Part shown: positions 28,787-36,281 of the stretch, piece after piece | Layout of the letters: the number at the start of each line of letters is the position of its first letter | Numbering within the stretch: the first letter of the stretch is position 1 | DNA from: T1Sed10-7 sp047921175 | GTDB lineage: Bacteria; Actinomycetota; Nitriliruptoria; Nitriliruptorales; Nitriliruptoraceae | DNA: 36,281 bases | NCBI GenBank assembly: GCA_047921175.1 | Contig: JBLRWQ010000029.1 | Span: forward strand, 1-36,281 | Direction: 5' to 3' | Made by a program: the position numbers and the translations under genes | The notes under the pieces: model-generated | The model's input: the letters and a program-made list of their open reading frames with translations, nothing else | Databases searched by the model: none | Told to the model about the DNA's origin: nothing

Positions 28787-29566
28787 ATGGGTGCGCGGGA
28801 CCTGCTCTACCGGGTGTACGAGCGCCAGCTCGCCTCGGAGCTGGCCGGTGGCCCCATGCCCCGGCACGTCGGGATCATCATCGACGGCAACCGCCGCTAC
28901 GCCGCCGAGCGGGGGCTCGGTGCTGCCGCCGACGGGCACGAGGCGGGCGCACGGCACATCGACCCGTTCCTCGACTGGTGCCTGGAGCTCGGTATCCCCT
29001 ACGTCACGCTGTGGCTGCTGTCCACGGACAACCTCACCCGTGACGATGCCGAGGTGACCGCGCTCATGCAGATCATCGAGTCCACGATCGAACGTATGGG
29101 CTGCAGCGAGGACGCGGCCACGCGTGGGCTCCGGGTCACCGCGGTGGGCGCGCTGGACCTGCTGCCCGAGTCGACCCGGCAGGCGCTCACGCGCGCCGAG
29201 GAGGCGACGGCCGACCACGACCGGCTCCGCGTCCAGGTCGCGGTCGGCTACGGCGGTCGCCAGGAGATCACCGACGCGCTGCGCTCCCTGCTGCTCGATC
29301 GCGCGGCACAGGGGGAGAGCCTGGAGGAGATCGCGGCGGCGCTGACCCCGGCCGACATCGGCCACCACCTCTACACCACCGGGCTGCCCGACCCGGACCT
29401 GATCATCCGCACCTCGGGCGAGGTCCGTCTGTCCGGGTTCATGATGTGGCAGTCGGCCCACAGCGAGTACTACTTCTGCGACGCGTACTGGCCCGAGTTC
29501 CGCAAGATCGACTTCCTGCGGGCGCTGCGGGACTTCCAGCGACGCACCCGCCGCTTCGGGCGCTGA
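28787..29566 (+). CDS. uppS: Isoprenyl transferase (cis-prenyl diphosphate synthase)
   Basis: A 259-aa enzyme that adds isopentenyl units in cis to make the lipid carrier for cell-wall synthesis or a shorter product. HVGIIIDGNRRYAAERGL holds the catalytic Asp, where many homologues have M-D-G-N-x-R. RVQVAVGYGGRQEI and the C-terminal IIRTSGEVRLSGFMMWQSAHSE..FRKIDFL complete the family set. The GFMMWQ-S form resembles the short-chain mycobacterial Rv1086 type as much as true UppS. Chain length is therefore not assigned. A leaderless start at ATG 28787 is likely. Confidence 0.92.
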   Translation: MGARDLLYRVYERQLASELAGGPMPRHVGIIIDGNRRYAAERGLGAAADGHEAGARHIDPFLDWCLELGIPYVTLWLLSTDNLTRDDAEVTALMQIIESTIERMGCSEDAATRGLRVTAVGALDLLPESTRQALTRAEEATADHDRLRVQVAVGYGGRQEITDALRSLLLDRAAQGESLEEIAAALTPADIGHHLYTTGLPDPDLIIRTSGEVRLSGFMMWQSAHSEYYFCDAYWPEFRKIDFLRALRDFQRRTRRFGR

Positions 29567-29580
29567 GACACCGTCGGTCG

Positions 29581-29606
29581 CGCCTCCGCCATCGCCGAGG
29601 GAGGCG
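29581..29606 (+). terminator. Hairpin after uppS
   Basis: CGCCTCC (29581-29587) pairs with GGAGGCG (29600-29606) around a 12-nt loop, 14 nt after the uppS stop and just before the phoH -10 box. No T-run follows. It is probably the uppS transcript end. Confidence 0.45.
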
Positions 29607-29610
29607 CCGC

Positions 29611-29616
29611 TAGCGT
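29611..29616 (+). promoter_or_regulatory. Candidate -10 box for phoH (TAGCGT)
   Basis: TAGCGT lies 215 nt before the phoH ATG. Transcription would begin near 29623, exactly at the first leader hairpin. Confidence 0.5.
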
Positions 29617-29622
29617 GCGCGA

Positions 29623-29769
29623 CGCCATCATCCGATGGCGCAGCGAGAGGTCACGACCCTGGGACCCACGCCCCCACCGTCGAGCGGCGCGCCGGCGCGC
29701 GCGCGTCCCTGGCGGCTCGTGGCAGGGACCCGTCCTCTCCTCCCTCACGCCGCCCTGCTCGGGCGGCGT
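29623..29769 (+). promoter_or_regulatory. Structured 5' leader of phoH with three hairpins
   Basis: Perfect stems: CGCCATC/GATGGCG (29623-29629 with 29634-29640), 4-nt loop; GTCCCTG/CAGGGAC (29705-29711 with 29723-29729), 11-nt loop; ACGCCGCCC/GGGCGGCGT (29747-29755 with 29761-29769), 5-nt loop, then TCGTCGTCGT. The last has terminator form and ends 62 nt before the start codon. A stretch rich in pyrimidines (29730-29746) precedes it. No family of known leader RNA was recognised. No supported gene lies in 29567-29831. Confidence 0.5.
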
Positions 29770-29831
29770 TCGTCGTCGTGGGCCCGCCCACCGCGGACGC
29801 GGTGACGGGCCGCACCACCCCGGAGCACGCG

Positions 29832-31232
29832 ATGCCATCGACCACGACCGACCCCACCACCTCGCTCCCGGCCACCGCCGCGGCAGGCCTGCGGACCTAC
29901 GTGCTGGACACGTGCGTCCTCCTGGCCGACCCCCACGCCCTGTTCCGGTTCCACGAGCACGACGTGGTGCTGCCGCTGGTGGTGATCGAGGAGCTGGACG
30001 GCAAGAAGTCCGCGCTGGATGAGGTGGGCCGCAACGCCCGCACGGCGCTCCGCACGATCGAGGAGCTGCGCGCCGCCTCGCCGGGCGGCCTGCGCGAACG
30101 GCACCCGCTGCCCGACGGCGGCACGATCCGGATCGAGGCGAACCACATCGACGCGCCGCTGCCGGCCTACCTCGACCGCGGCAAGGCCGATCACCGGCTG
30201 CTGTCGGTGGCGCTGGGTCTCGGCGCCACCCTGGTCACCAAGGACGCGGCGCTCAGGATCAAGGGCAGCCAGCTCGGCATCGAGGTGGAGGACTACCGCG
30301 GTGACACCGTGCGGGTCGAGGAGCACACCACCGGCATCGTCGAGCTGGAGGTGGACCCGGCCGTGCTCGACCTGCTCCACCGGGACGGCAAGGCCGAGCT
30401 GGACGCGGACAGCGCGGACCTGAGCCAGGTCGGCGCCCTGTGGCCCAACGCCTGCCTGGTGCTGCGCGCCGGCCGGTCGTCGTCCGGGCTCGCCCGGGTC
30501 CTGGACGTCGACCACGCCGGGACGGCCACGCTGCACCGGGTGCCGGGCCACCGGCCGGTGTTCGGCATGACCCCCCGCGATGTCCGCCAGACCTTCGCGA
30601 TCGACCTGCTGCTCGATCCGGAGGTGCCGTGCGTCTCGCTCATGGGCATGGCCGGGACCGGCAAGACCTTCCTGGCGCTCGCGGCCGGGCTGGAGCAGGT
30701 GCTCGAGGCCGGGACCTACCGTCGGCTCAGCGTCTACCGCCCGCTCATCGCCGTGGGCAAGCAGGAGCTCGGCTACCTCCCCGGAGACCTGGACGAGAAG
30801 CTCGCCCCCTGGATGGCCGCCGTGCACGACAACCTGTACGCGCTGCTGCGTCCCGACACCGCCGGTGGCCGCGGCGGCCGGGAGCACCGTCAGGTCCAGG
30901 CCACGATCGATGCGCTCCTGGACCGCGGCCAGCTGGAGCTGGCGGCCATCACCTACCTGCGGGGCCGGTCGATCACGGATGAGTTCGTGATCGTGGACGA
31001 GGCCCAGAACATCGAGCTGTCGGCCCTGAAGGTCGTGCTGACCCGGATGGCCAGCGGGTCCAAGGTGGTCTTCTGCGGCGATCTGTCCCAGGTGGACAAC
31101 CCCTACATCTCCCCCTACGGCGGGATGGCGGCGCTGATCGAGAAGATGAAGGGCAGCCCGCTGTTCGGCCACGTCACCCTGACCAAGGGGGTGCGCAGCC
31201 CGCTGGCGGAGTACGCCGCGACCATCTTCTGA
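29832..31232 (+). CDS. phoH2: PhoH2-type PIN-ATPase
   Basis: A 466-aa protein from ATG 29832, with CGGAG upstream. The N-terminal PIN nuclease domain starts TYVLDTCVLLADPHAL (~23-38), with later acidic residues in IEELDGKKSALDEVGRNAR and ATLVTKDAALRIKG. The C-terminal PhoH ATPase has Walker A GMAGTGKTFLAL (~275), RPLIAVGKQELGYLPGD, Walker B VIVDEAQNIEL and KVVFCGDLSQVDNPY. Actinobacterial PhoH2 proteins are sequence-specific RNA helicase/ribonucleases. The small upstream antitoxin described for the mycobacterial locus is not visible; a hairpin-rich leader stands there instead. An in-frame start at 29778 would lie after the terminator-like stem but lacks a good ribosome site. Confidence 0.93.
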   Translation: MPSTTTDPTTSLPATAAAGLRTYVLDTCVLLADPHALFRFHEHDVVLPLVVIEELDGKKSALDEVGRNARTALRTIEELRAASPGGLRERHPLPDGGTIRIEANHIDAPLPAYLDRGKADHRLLSVALGLGATLVTKDAALRIKGSQLGIEVEDYRGDTVRVEEHTTGIVELEVDPAVLDLLHRDGKAELDADSADLSQVGALWPNACLVLRAGRSSSGLARVLDVDHAGTATLHRVPGHRPVFGMTPRDVRQTFAIDLLLDPEVPCVSLMGMAGTGKTFLALAAGLEQVLEAGTYRRLSVYRPLIAVGKQELGYLPGDLDEKLAPWMAAVHDNLYALLRPDTAGGRGGREHRQVQATIDALLDRGQLELAAITYLRGRSITDEFVIVDEAQNIELSALKVVLTRMASGSKVVFCGDLSQVDNPYISPYGGMAALIEKMKGSPLFGHVTLTKGVRSPLAEYAATIF

Positions 31233-31258
31233 CCCTGGTCCGGTCGGCGGGCGGCCCG

Positions 31259-31264
31259 TAGGGT
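31259..31264 (+). promoter_or_regulatory. Leaderless -10 box for the SLC13 gene (TAGGGT)
   Basis: TAGGGT ends 7 nt before ATG 31272, the leaderless spacing seen also at uppS. It supports this ATG over the in-frame GTG at 31335. Confidence 0.5.
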
Positions 31265-31271
31265 TCGAGGC

Positions 31272-32963
31272 ATGCGGTCGCCGCCGGTCGGCACGTCCGG
31301 CCAGCGGCCGCTCGTCGCGCTCCCGAGGTGCTCCGTGGCCGACCCCCACCGGCAAGTCGACCCGCTGCTCGGGGGTGCCGAGGAACCGGCGCGCGTGCAG
31401 CTCCGGGCGCGGTTGGGAGCGGCGCTCGGCCCGGTGGCCGCGGTCGCCGTCTTCGCCTTCGCGCCGGTCGGCGAGGACGGCCTGAGCGAGGGCGGGCGGG
31501 CCACCGCGGCGGTCGCGGCGCTGGTGGCGGTGTGGTGGGTCAGCGAGGCGCTGCCGCTGCCCGTCACCTCGCTGGTGCCGATCGTCGCGCTGCCGCTGAC
31601 GGGTGCCCTGCCGTTGTCCGACACCACCCAGGCCTACGGCAACCCGCTCGTGTTCCTGTTCCTGGGCGGGTTCGTGCTGGCGCTGGCGATGCAGCGGTGG
31701 GGGCTGCACCAGCGCGTGGCCCTGCTCACGATCCGGCTGGTCGGGACCCGGCCGCGGCGGCTGGTCGGCGGGTTCATGCTGGCGGCCGCCGGGCTGTCCA
31801 TGTGGGTCAGCAACACCGCGACGGTGGTGATGATGCTCCCGATCGGGGTGTCGGTGCTCGGGCTCGTGGCGGTCAAGCTGGGGCCCGGTGCCGATGCCGA
31901 TGCCGGCGCCGACGCTGCCCCCGACGCCAACGCCCCGGGCGAGCGACCGTCCACACAGGAGGTGGCCGATGCCGCGCCCGCCTCCGCCGCGGAGATCGCC
32001 GCCAGCCCCGCGCCGAACCTCGGCACCGGGCTCATGCTCGGCATCGCCTACGCCGCCAGCATCGGGTCGCTCGCCACCCTGATCGGTACCCCGCCCAACA
32101 CCTTCCTGGCCGGCTTCCTCGAGCAGACCTACGGGATCGACCTCGGCTTCGCGCGCTGGATGCTGCTGGCGCTCCCGCTGGCGGTGGTGTTCCTGGTCCT
32201 GGCCTGGCTGCTGCTCACCCGGCTGCTGTACCCGCCGGAGATCGAGGACATCCCCGGCGGCCGGGCGCTGATCCAGGCCGAGCTCGCCGCGCTCGGTCCG
32301 CTCAGCCGCGGCGAGCGCAACGTGCTGGTCGTGTTCGGCCTGATGGCGGGCGGCTGGATCCTGCGCAGCCCGCTGCAGACGGTCCTGGCGGACACGCCGC
32401 TGGCGGCGATCGACGATCCCATCATCGCGGTCGCCGGCGCGATCGTGCTGGTGGCGTTACCGGTGGACGCCCGTCGGGGGGTCTTCACGATGGACTGGGC
32501 CACCACCCGCCAGTTGCCCTGGGGGGTGCTGCTGCTGTTCGGCGGCGGGCTCGCGCTCGCCGCGGCGGTCACCGCCAACGAGGTGGACGTGTTCGTGGGC
32601 GCCCGCCTCGCCCGTCTGTCGGAGGTCCCGCTCCCGGTCCTGCTCCTGCTGGTCGTCGCCACGATCATCGCCCTGACGGAGCTGACGTCCAACACCGCGA
32701 CGACCGCGGCGCTGGTGCCGGTGGTGGCCGGCACGGCCGTGGTGCTCGGGCTCGATCCGATGATGCTCGCCATCCCGGCGGCGCTGGCCGCCACCTGCGC
32801 CTTCGCGTTGCCGGTCGCCACGCCACCGAACGCGATCGTGTTCGGCTCCGGCTACGTCACGATCGCGCAGATGGTCCGGGCCGGGCTGGTCCTCAACGTG
32901 CTCGGCACCGTCCTGATCGTCGTCGTCGCGGTGTGGTGGATGCCGGTGGTGTTCGCGCTGTGA
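31272..32963 (+). CDS. SLC13/DASS-family anion transporter
   Basis: A 563-aa membrane protein with about 11-12 hydrophobic segments. The two inverted-repeat halves show their substrate motifs: SNTATVVMMLPI with GTPPNTFLAG in the first half, and SNTATTAALVPV with ATPPNAIVFGSG in the second. These are the S-N-T sites of Na+- or H+-coupled di- or tricarboxylate carriers. VWWVSEALPLPVTSLVP and FLFLGGFVLALAMQRWGLHQR are also typical. A ~45-residue Ala/Asp/Pro-rich loop sits at ~205-250 between the first S-N-T helix and its PPN hairpin. Succinate or malate are likely substrates given the TCA genes around, but sulfate members exist. The alternative start is GTG 31335 (GAGG upstream). Confidence 0.9.
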   Translation: MRSPPVGTSGQRPLVALPRCSVADPHRQVDPLLGGAEEPARVQLRARLGAALGPVAAVAVFAFAPVGEDGLSEGGRATAAVAALVAVWWVSEALPLPVTSLVPIVALPLTGALPLSDTTQAYGNPLVFLFLGGFVLALAMQRWGLHQRVALLTIRLVGTRPRRLVGGFMLAAAGLSMWVSNTATVVMMLPIGVSVLGLVAVKLGPGADADAGADAAPDANAPGERPSTQEVADAAPASAAEIAASPAPNLGTGLMLGIAYAASIGSLATLIGTPPNTFLAGFLEQTYGIDLGFARWMLLALPLAVVFLVLAWLLLTRLLYPPEIEDIPGGRALIQAELAALGPLSRGERNVLVVFGLMAGGWILRSPLQTVLADTPLAAIDDPIIAVAGAIVLVALPVDARRGVFTMDWATTRQLPWGVLLLFGGGLALAAAVTANEVDVFVGARLARLSEVPLPVLLLLVVATIIALTELTSNTATTAALVPVVAGTAVVLGLDPMMLAIPAALAATCAFALPVATPPNAIVFGSGYVTIAQMVRAGLVLNVLGTVLIVVVAVWWMPVVFAL

Positions 32964-32994
32964 GGTGGCACGGGCCCGGGTCCCCGTCGCCGCG

Positions 32995-33816
32995 TCAGTT
33001 CAGCCGGGCACGTGCATCGATCGCGGCGCGCCGGGCCGCCTCGCGCTGCGGTGTGTCGCCGGAGGTCAGCTCCAGGTAGTGCTCGAAGGCGTGCGCGGCG
33101 GCATCGAACCCGCCCCGCAGCAGCTCCAGCTCCGCCAGGTCGCGGTGGTCCTCGGGCAGCCGGTTCGGTAGCGCGAGTTTCGTCCGCACGGTCCAGACCG
33201 CCTCGTCCGTCCGGTCGGCGGCACGCAGCGCCCGGGTGAGGTTGTGGAGCATGCGCCGAGCCAGGTGCACCGCAGGGGTCGGGCGCAGCATCGCCCGGCG
33301 GTAGGCCAGGCGGCCGCCGGTGGTGGCCCGTACCCGTGCCACCAGGTCGGGTTCCGCGAGCCGCATCCCACCGTGGGCCGGGTCGAGCACGATCGGCAGG
33401 TCCTCGTCCGCCAGCCCGACGACGACGTGGCCGGGCAGCGCGATCGCGAAGGCCGGCAGCGCGAGGCGCCGGGCGATCGCGACGTAGAGCGCGGACAGCG
33501 TGATCGGCAGGCCCCGGCGGGTGTCGAGCACGCGGTGGAGCAGGGAGCTGTCCGGGTCGAGGCCTCGGGCCGGGTCACCGTGGAAGCCCCGCTCACCGCC
33601 GAGGTGGTCGGCCAGCGCTCGCGCGGCCTCCGGCGCTGCACGCCCGGCGGTGCCGCGACCGCGGAGCTGGTCGGCGAGCGCGTCGATACGGAGCAGCTCC
33701 ACCTCGACGTCCAGGTCGGGGTCACAGCCACGGGCGATCAGCAGGGCCACCTCGGCCAGGTCCGCATCGGCGCGCCGGACCAGGCGGACGAGGCGTTCAG
33801 GTCCTGGAGGGAGCAT
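32995..33816 (-). CDS. SirB1-like protein (transglutaminase-like domain, TPR)
   Basis: A 273-aa protein from ATG 33816. Residues ~100-185 match the SirB1 group: RRGLPITLSALYVAIARRL, FAIALPGHVVVGLAD and IVLDPAHGGMRL. That is a transglutaminase-like fold whose catalytic Cys is not obvious here. Residues ~195-265 (ARRMLHNLTRALRAADRTDE, then DLAELELLRGGFDAAAHAFEHYLEL) look like tetratricopeptide helices. Relatives are often annotated as possible regulators without a proven function. It converges on the SLC13 gene with 31 bp between stops. The -10 spacing suggests a leaderless mRNA. Confidence 0.8.
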   Translation of the reverse strand: MLPPGPERLVRLVRRADADLAEVALLIARGCDPDLDVEVELLRIDALADQLRGRGTAGRAAPEAARALADHLGGERGFHGDPARGLDPDSSLLHRVLDTRRGLPITLSALYVAIARRLALPAFAIALPGHVVVGLADEDLPIVLDPAHGGMRLAEPDLVARVRATTGGRLAYRRAMLRPTPAVHLARRMLHNLTRALRAADRTDEAVWTVRTKLALPNRLPEDHRDLAELELLRGGFDAAAHAFEHYLELTSGDTPQREAARRAAIDARARLN

Positions 33817-33822
33817 GGCGGC

Positions 33823-33828
33823 ACGGTA
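33823..33828 (-). promoter_or_regulatory. Leaderless -10 box for the SirB1-like gene (TACCGT)
   Basis: Minus-strand TACCGT ends 6 nt before the ATG at 33816, with no ribosome site between. Confidence 0.55.
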
Positions 33829-33885
33829 GCCGCCGGGACACCCGTTCCCGGTGCCGTGGATGCCGAGGTGGTCGCTTGCACGCGC

Positions 33886-33891
33886 TAGCGT
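33886..33891 (+). promoter_or_regulatory. Candidate -10 box for pntAA-pntAB-pntB (TAGCGT)
   Basis: TAGCGT lies 78 nt before the pntAA start in the divergent gap with the SirB1-like gene. Confidence 0.45.
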
Positions 33892-33969
33892 CGAGGTTGC
33901 CGCGGGTCCCGGCAGCTGGTGCCACGCTGTCCGCCGCGGTCCCCCCATCGACGTCCAACGGAGCACGTG

Positions 33970-35106
33970 GTGCCCACGATCTTCATCCCCAAGGAGCGTG
34001 CCGAGGGGGAACGGCGGGTCGCCGCCTCGCCGGTGTCCGTGGCCAAGCTGACCAAGCTCGGGGTCGAGGTGGTCATCGAGGCCGGTGCCGGTGCACCGGC
34101 GCACCTCCCCGACGAGGCCTTCCGCGAGGCCGGTGCGCGGATCGCCGAGGCCGACGCGGTGGCGACGGCGCAGCTGGTCGCCCGGGTCGCTCCGCCGACC
34201 CCCGACGAGGTCGCCGCGCTGGCGCCCGGCACGGTGCTGCTGAGCTTCGTCGCCCCCCACCGCAACCTCGCGGTGGTCCGGGCGCTGGCGGACCGTCAGG
34301 TGACCACGCTGGCGATGGAGCTGGTGCCGCGGATCAGCCGGGCGCAGGCCATCGATGCGCTGTCCAGCCAGGCGAACGTCGCCGGCTACCGGGCGGTCGT
34401 CACCGCGGCCTACGAGCTCGACAAGTTCCTGCCGCTGTTCATGACCGCGGCGGGCACGATCAAGCCGGCCACCCTGGTGGTGCTCGGCGCTGGCGTCGCC
34501 GGACTGCAGGCGGTCGCCACCGGCCGCCGGCTCGGCGCCGTGGTCAAGGTCTCCGACATCCGTGAGGCCGCCAAGCAGGAGGTCGCCTCGCTCGGAGGCA
34601 CGTTCATCGACGTGCCGAGCGACGAGGACCTGACCGGCGAGGGCGGCTACGCCAAGGAGGCGGGGGAGGACTTCCTCAGCCGCCAGCGCCGCATCCTGAC
34701 CGAGCACCTGTCGGGGGCCCATGCCGCCATCACGACCGCGCAGATCCCCGGCCGTGCCGCCCCGCTGCTGCTGACCGCCGAGATGGTCGAGGCCATGCCG
34801 CCCGGGGCGGTCGTCATCGACCTCGCCGCGGCGGACGGCGGCAACTGCGAGCTCACCGAGCTCGACCGCGTCGTCGAGCACCACGGGGTGCGGATCATCC
34901 CCGGGCACGACCTCGCCGGCTCCATGCCGGGTGAGGCCAGCCGCATGTACGGCAACAACATCGCCGCGTTCGTCCAGCTGCTCGTCACCGACGGCGAGCT
35001 CCACCTCGACCTCGACGACGAGGTCGTGCAGGGGGCGCTGCTGACCCACGACGGTGAGGTCGTCCACGAGCGCACCGCCGAGCTGCTCGCAGGAGAGCCA
35101 CGATGA
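33970..35106 (+). CDS. pntAA: Proton-translocating NAD(P) transhydrogenase, alpha-1 (NAD-binding) subunit
   Basis: The soluble dI component that binds NAD(H). It is 378 aa from GTG 33970 (GGAG 6 nt upstream; GTG 33967 also possible). FIPKERAEGERRVAASP is the family start. GYRAVVTAAYELDKFLPLFMTAAGTI is the dimer and hinge region. LVVLGAGVAGLQAVATGRRLGAVV is the NAD Rossmann loop, and ITTAQIPGRAAPLLLT follows. No membrane helices are present, so this is the split, three-gene form of the enzyme known from Rhodospirillum and many actinobacteria. It makes NADPH from NADH using the proton gradient. Confidence 0.95.
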   Translation: MPTIFIPKERAEGERRVAASPVSVAKLTKLGVEVVIEAGAGAPAHLPDEAFREAGARIAEADAVATAQLVARVAPPTPDEVAALAPGTVLLSFVAPHRNLAVVRALADRQVTTLAMELVPRISRAQAIDALSSQANVAGYRAVVTAAYELDKFLPLFMTAAGTIKPATLVVLGAGVAGLQAVATGRRLGAVVKVSDIREAAKQEVASLGGTFIDVPSDEDLTGEGGYAKEAGEDFLSRQRRILTEHLSGAHAAITTAQIPGRAAPLLLTAEMVEAMPPGAVVIDLAAADGGNCELTELDRVVEHHGVRIIPGHDLAGSMPGEASRMYGNNIAAFVQLLVTDGELHLDLDDEVVQGALLTHDGEVVHERTAELLAGEPR

Positions 35107-35387
35107 TGGGACCGCTGCTCATCAGCCTGTACGTGTTCGTGCTCGCCGCCTTCCTCGGCTTCGAGCTGATCAACAAGGTCCCCCCGACGCTGCACACCCC
35201 GCTGATGTCCGGGGCGAACGCGATGTCGGGCGTCACCATCATCGGCGCGCTGACGCTCGTGACGGTGGCCAGCCCGTCCGTCGGGGTCGTGCTCGGGGTG
35301 CTGGCCCTGATCCTGGCCACGATCAACGTGGTCGGCGGCTTCCTGGTCACCGACCGGATGCTCGCGACCTTCGGAGGTCGCCGGTGA
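35103..35387 (+). CDS. pntAB: NAD(P) transhydrogenase, alpha-2 (membrane) subunit
   Basis: A 94-aa membrane protein with three helices (~4-22, ~39-57, ~60-82). INKVPPTLHTPLMSGANAMSGV is the conserved dII segment lining the proton path. ATG 35103 overlaps the pntAA stop as ATGA. An ATG at 35106 would remove one residue. Confidence 0.95.
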   Translation: MMGPLLISLYVFVLAAFLGFELINKVPPTLHTPLMSGANAMSGVTIIGALTLVTVASPSVGVVLGVLALILATINVVGGFLVTDRMLATFGGRR

Positions 35388-36281
35388 ACATCACGGACCT
35401 GACCGCCCTGCTCGCCCTCGGGTCGATCGCCCTGTTCGTGTTCGGGCTCAAGCGCCTGTCGAGGGTGCGGACCGCCCGGAGCGGGAACGCCCTGATGGCC
35501 GCGGGCATGCTGCTCGCCGTGGTGATCACGCTGCTGGAGATCGGGCTGGTCGACTACCGCTGGATCCTCGGTGGGCTCGCGATCGGTGGCGGGATCGGCG
35601 TCGCCATCGTGGTGCGTGCGCAGGCGACCCAGATGCCCGAGATCGTGGCCCGCTTCAACGGGTTCGGTGGTGCGGCCTCGGCGCTGGTCGCCCTGTCGCT
35701 CTTCTGGCTGGCCGTCGTCGAGGTGCCGGGGGAGGCGACCACCGTCGACACCCTGGGCGCCACCGCCGCCGTCACCCTCGTGCTGTCGGTGCTGATCGGG
35801 GCGACCACCCTGTCCGGCAGCATCCTCGCCGAGCTGAAGCTGCGGGGCACCCTGTCGAAGGACCCCCGGGTCCCGCTGCGCACCGCGGTCATGGGCCTCA
35901 CCCTGCTCGGCGGTCTCGCCGTCGGGATGGTCGCGACCTTCCTCGTCGAGGACACGCTGCTGTCCGCGGCCCTCGTGCTGGTCGTGGTCGTCCTCAGCCT
36001 CGCGGTCGGGGTCATCCTGGTGCTGCCGATCGGTGGCGCCGACATGCCGGTGGTCATCAGCCTGCTGAACTCGCTGTCGGGGCTGGCCGCCGCGGCGGCC
36101 GGCTTCGCGCTGTCCAACCAGCTGCTCATCATCGCCGGCACCATCGTCGGGGCGGCCGGGTTGATCCTGACCCAGATCATGTGCGTGGCGATGAACCGCT
36201 CGCTGGTGAACGTCCTGTTCGGAACCCTCGCCCCCAAGGGAGAGATGAAATCCGCCGACGAGGTCTACGCCACCGTCAAGT
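35384..36281 (+). CDS. pntB: NAD(P) transhydrogenase, beta subunit (partial, 3' end missing)
   Basis: GTG 35384 overlaps the pntAB stop (GTGA). The ~299 visible residues cover the multi-helix membrane domain dII and the start of the link to the NADPH-binding dIII. MPEIVARFNGFGGAASALVAL and LPIGGADMPVVISLLNSLSG are the conserved helices with proton-channel residues. ITQIMCVAMNRSL-like sequence (here LTQIMCVAMNRSL) and KSADEVYATVK near the edge lead to dIII, which is cut off. No frameshift is seen. Confidence 0.95.
   Translation, partial: MNITDLTALLALGSIALFVFGLKRLSRVRTARSGNALMAAGMLLAVVITLLEIGLVDYRWILGGLAIGGGIGVAIVVRAQATQMPEIVARFNGFGGAASALVALSLFWLAVVEVPGEATTVDTLGATAAVTLVLSVLIGATTLSGSILAELKLRGTLSKDPRVPLRTAVMGLTLLGGLAVGMVATFLVEDTLLSAALVLVVVVLSLAVGVILVLPIGGADMPVVISLLNSLSGLAAAAAGFALSNQLLIIAGTIVGAAGLILTQIMCVAMNRSLVNVLFGTLAPKGEMKSADEVYATVK

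Overview
The window is very GC-rich, dense with genes, and uses GTG starts freely. Many genes are coupled by ATGA or GTGA overlaps. It carries actinobacterial hallmarks: glnB-glnD with a GlnR-type operator, a greA/uppS/phoH/fumC neighbourhood, an ethylmalonyl-CoA mutase with a fused B12 domain, and TAnnnT -10 boxes, some placed for leaderless transcripts. I infer a high-GC actinomycete, perhaps a deep branch such as Nitriliruptoria. The class is a guess from gene content; the phylum is better supported. No phage, insertion sequence, tRNA, rRNA or CRISPR array was seen.

Layout. 1-2241: the end of a B12-binding mutase subunit, then sucC-sucD, the route methylmalonyl-CoA to succinyl-CoA to succinate. 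2242-5673: nitrogen signalling, with a GlnR-like box, glnB (PII) and glnD. 5674-5935: two tandem palindromes between convergent genes. 5936-9930: fumC (-), then ilvA and a membrane-anchored hypothetical protein. 9948-10549: a MazF-type toxin with a ribbon-helix-helix antitoxin (-). 10732-12795: ecm (-). 13074-16263: an exported M23 peptidase, tryptophanase, and a YdcZ-type membrane protein. 16264-16471: a second pair of tandem palindromes. 16472-17269: an O-methyltransferase (-). 17403-20160: a tightly coupled trio of NYN nuclease, arginine deiminase and ABC ATPase. 20304-25907: an NAD-reducing [NiFe] hydrogenase operon hoxEFUYH plus hoxW, preceded by a perfect Rex/CRP-like palindrome. 25960-27162: a thiolase. 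27178-28570 (-): greA, a metallo-beta-lactamase-fold hydrolase and a small membrane protein. 28787-31232: uppS and phoH with structured leaders. 31272-32963: an SLC13 transporter. 32995-33816 (-): a SirB1-like protein. 33970-end: three-subunit proton-translocating transhydrogenase pntAA-pntAB-pntB, cut by the window edge.

How it fits together. Much of the content handles carbon acids and NAD(P)H. Acyl-CoA mutases, succinyl-CoA synthetase, fumarase and thiolase feed or drain the TCA cycle and the ethylmalonyl-CoA route. Hox links H2 to the NAD pool, and Pnt links NADH to NADPH and the proton gradient. The best regulatory signals are the GlnR-type box before glnB, the Rex/CRP-type palindrome before hoxE, and hairpin-rich leaders before greA and phoH. 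The most unusual structural signal is two sequence-unrelated pairs of ~50-bp palindromes. Both pairs repeat with exactly 74-bp spacing, and both lie in the only two large gaps between convergent genes.
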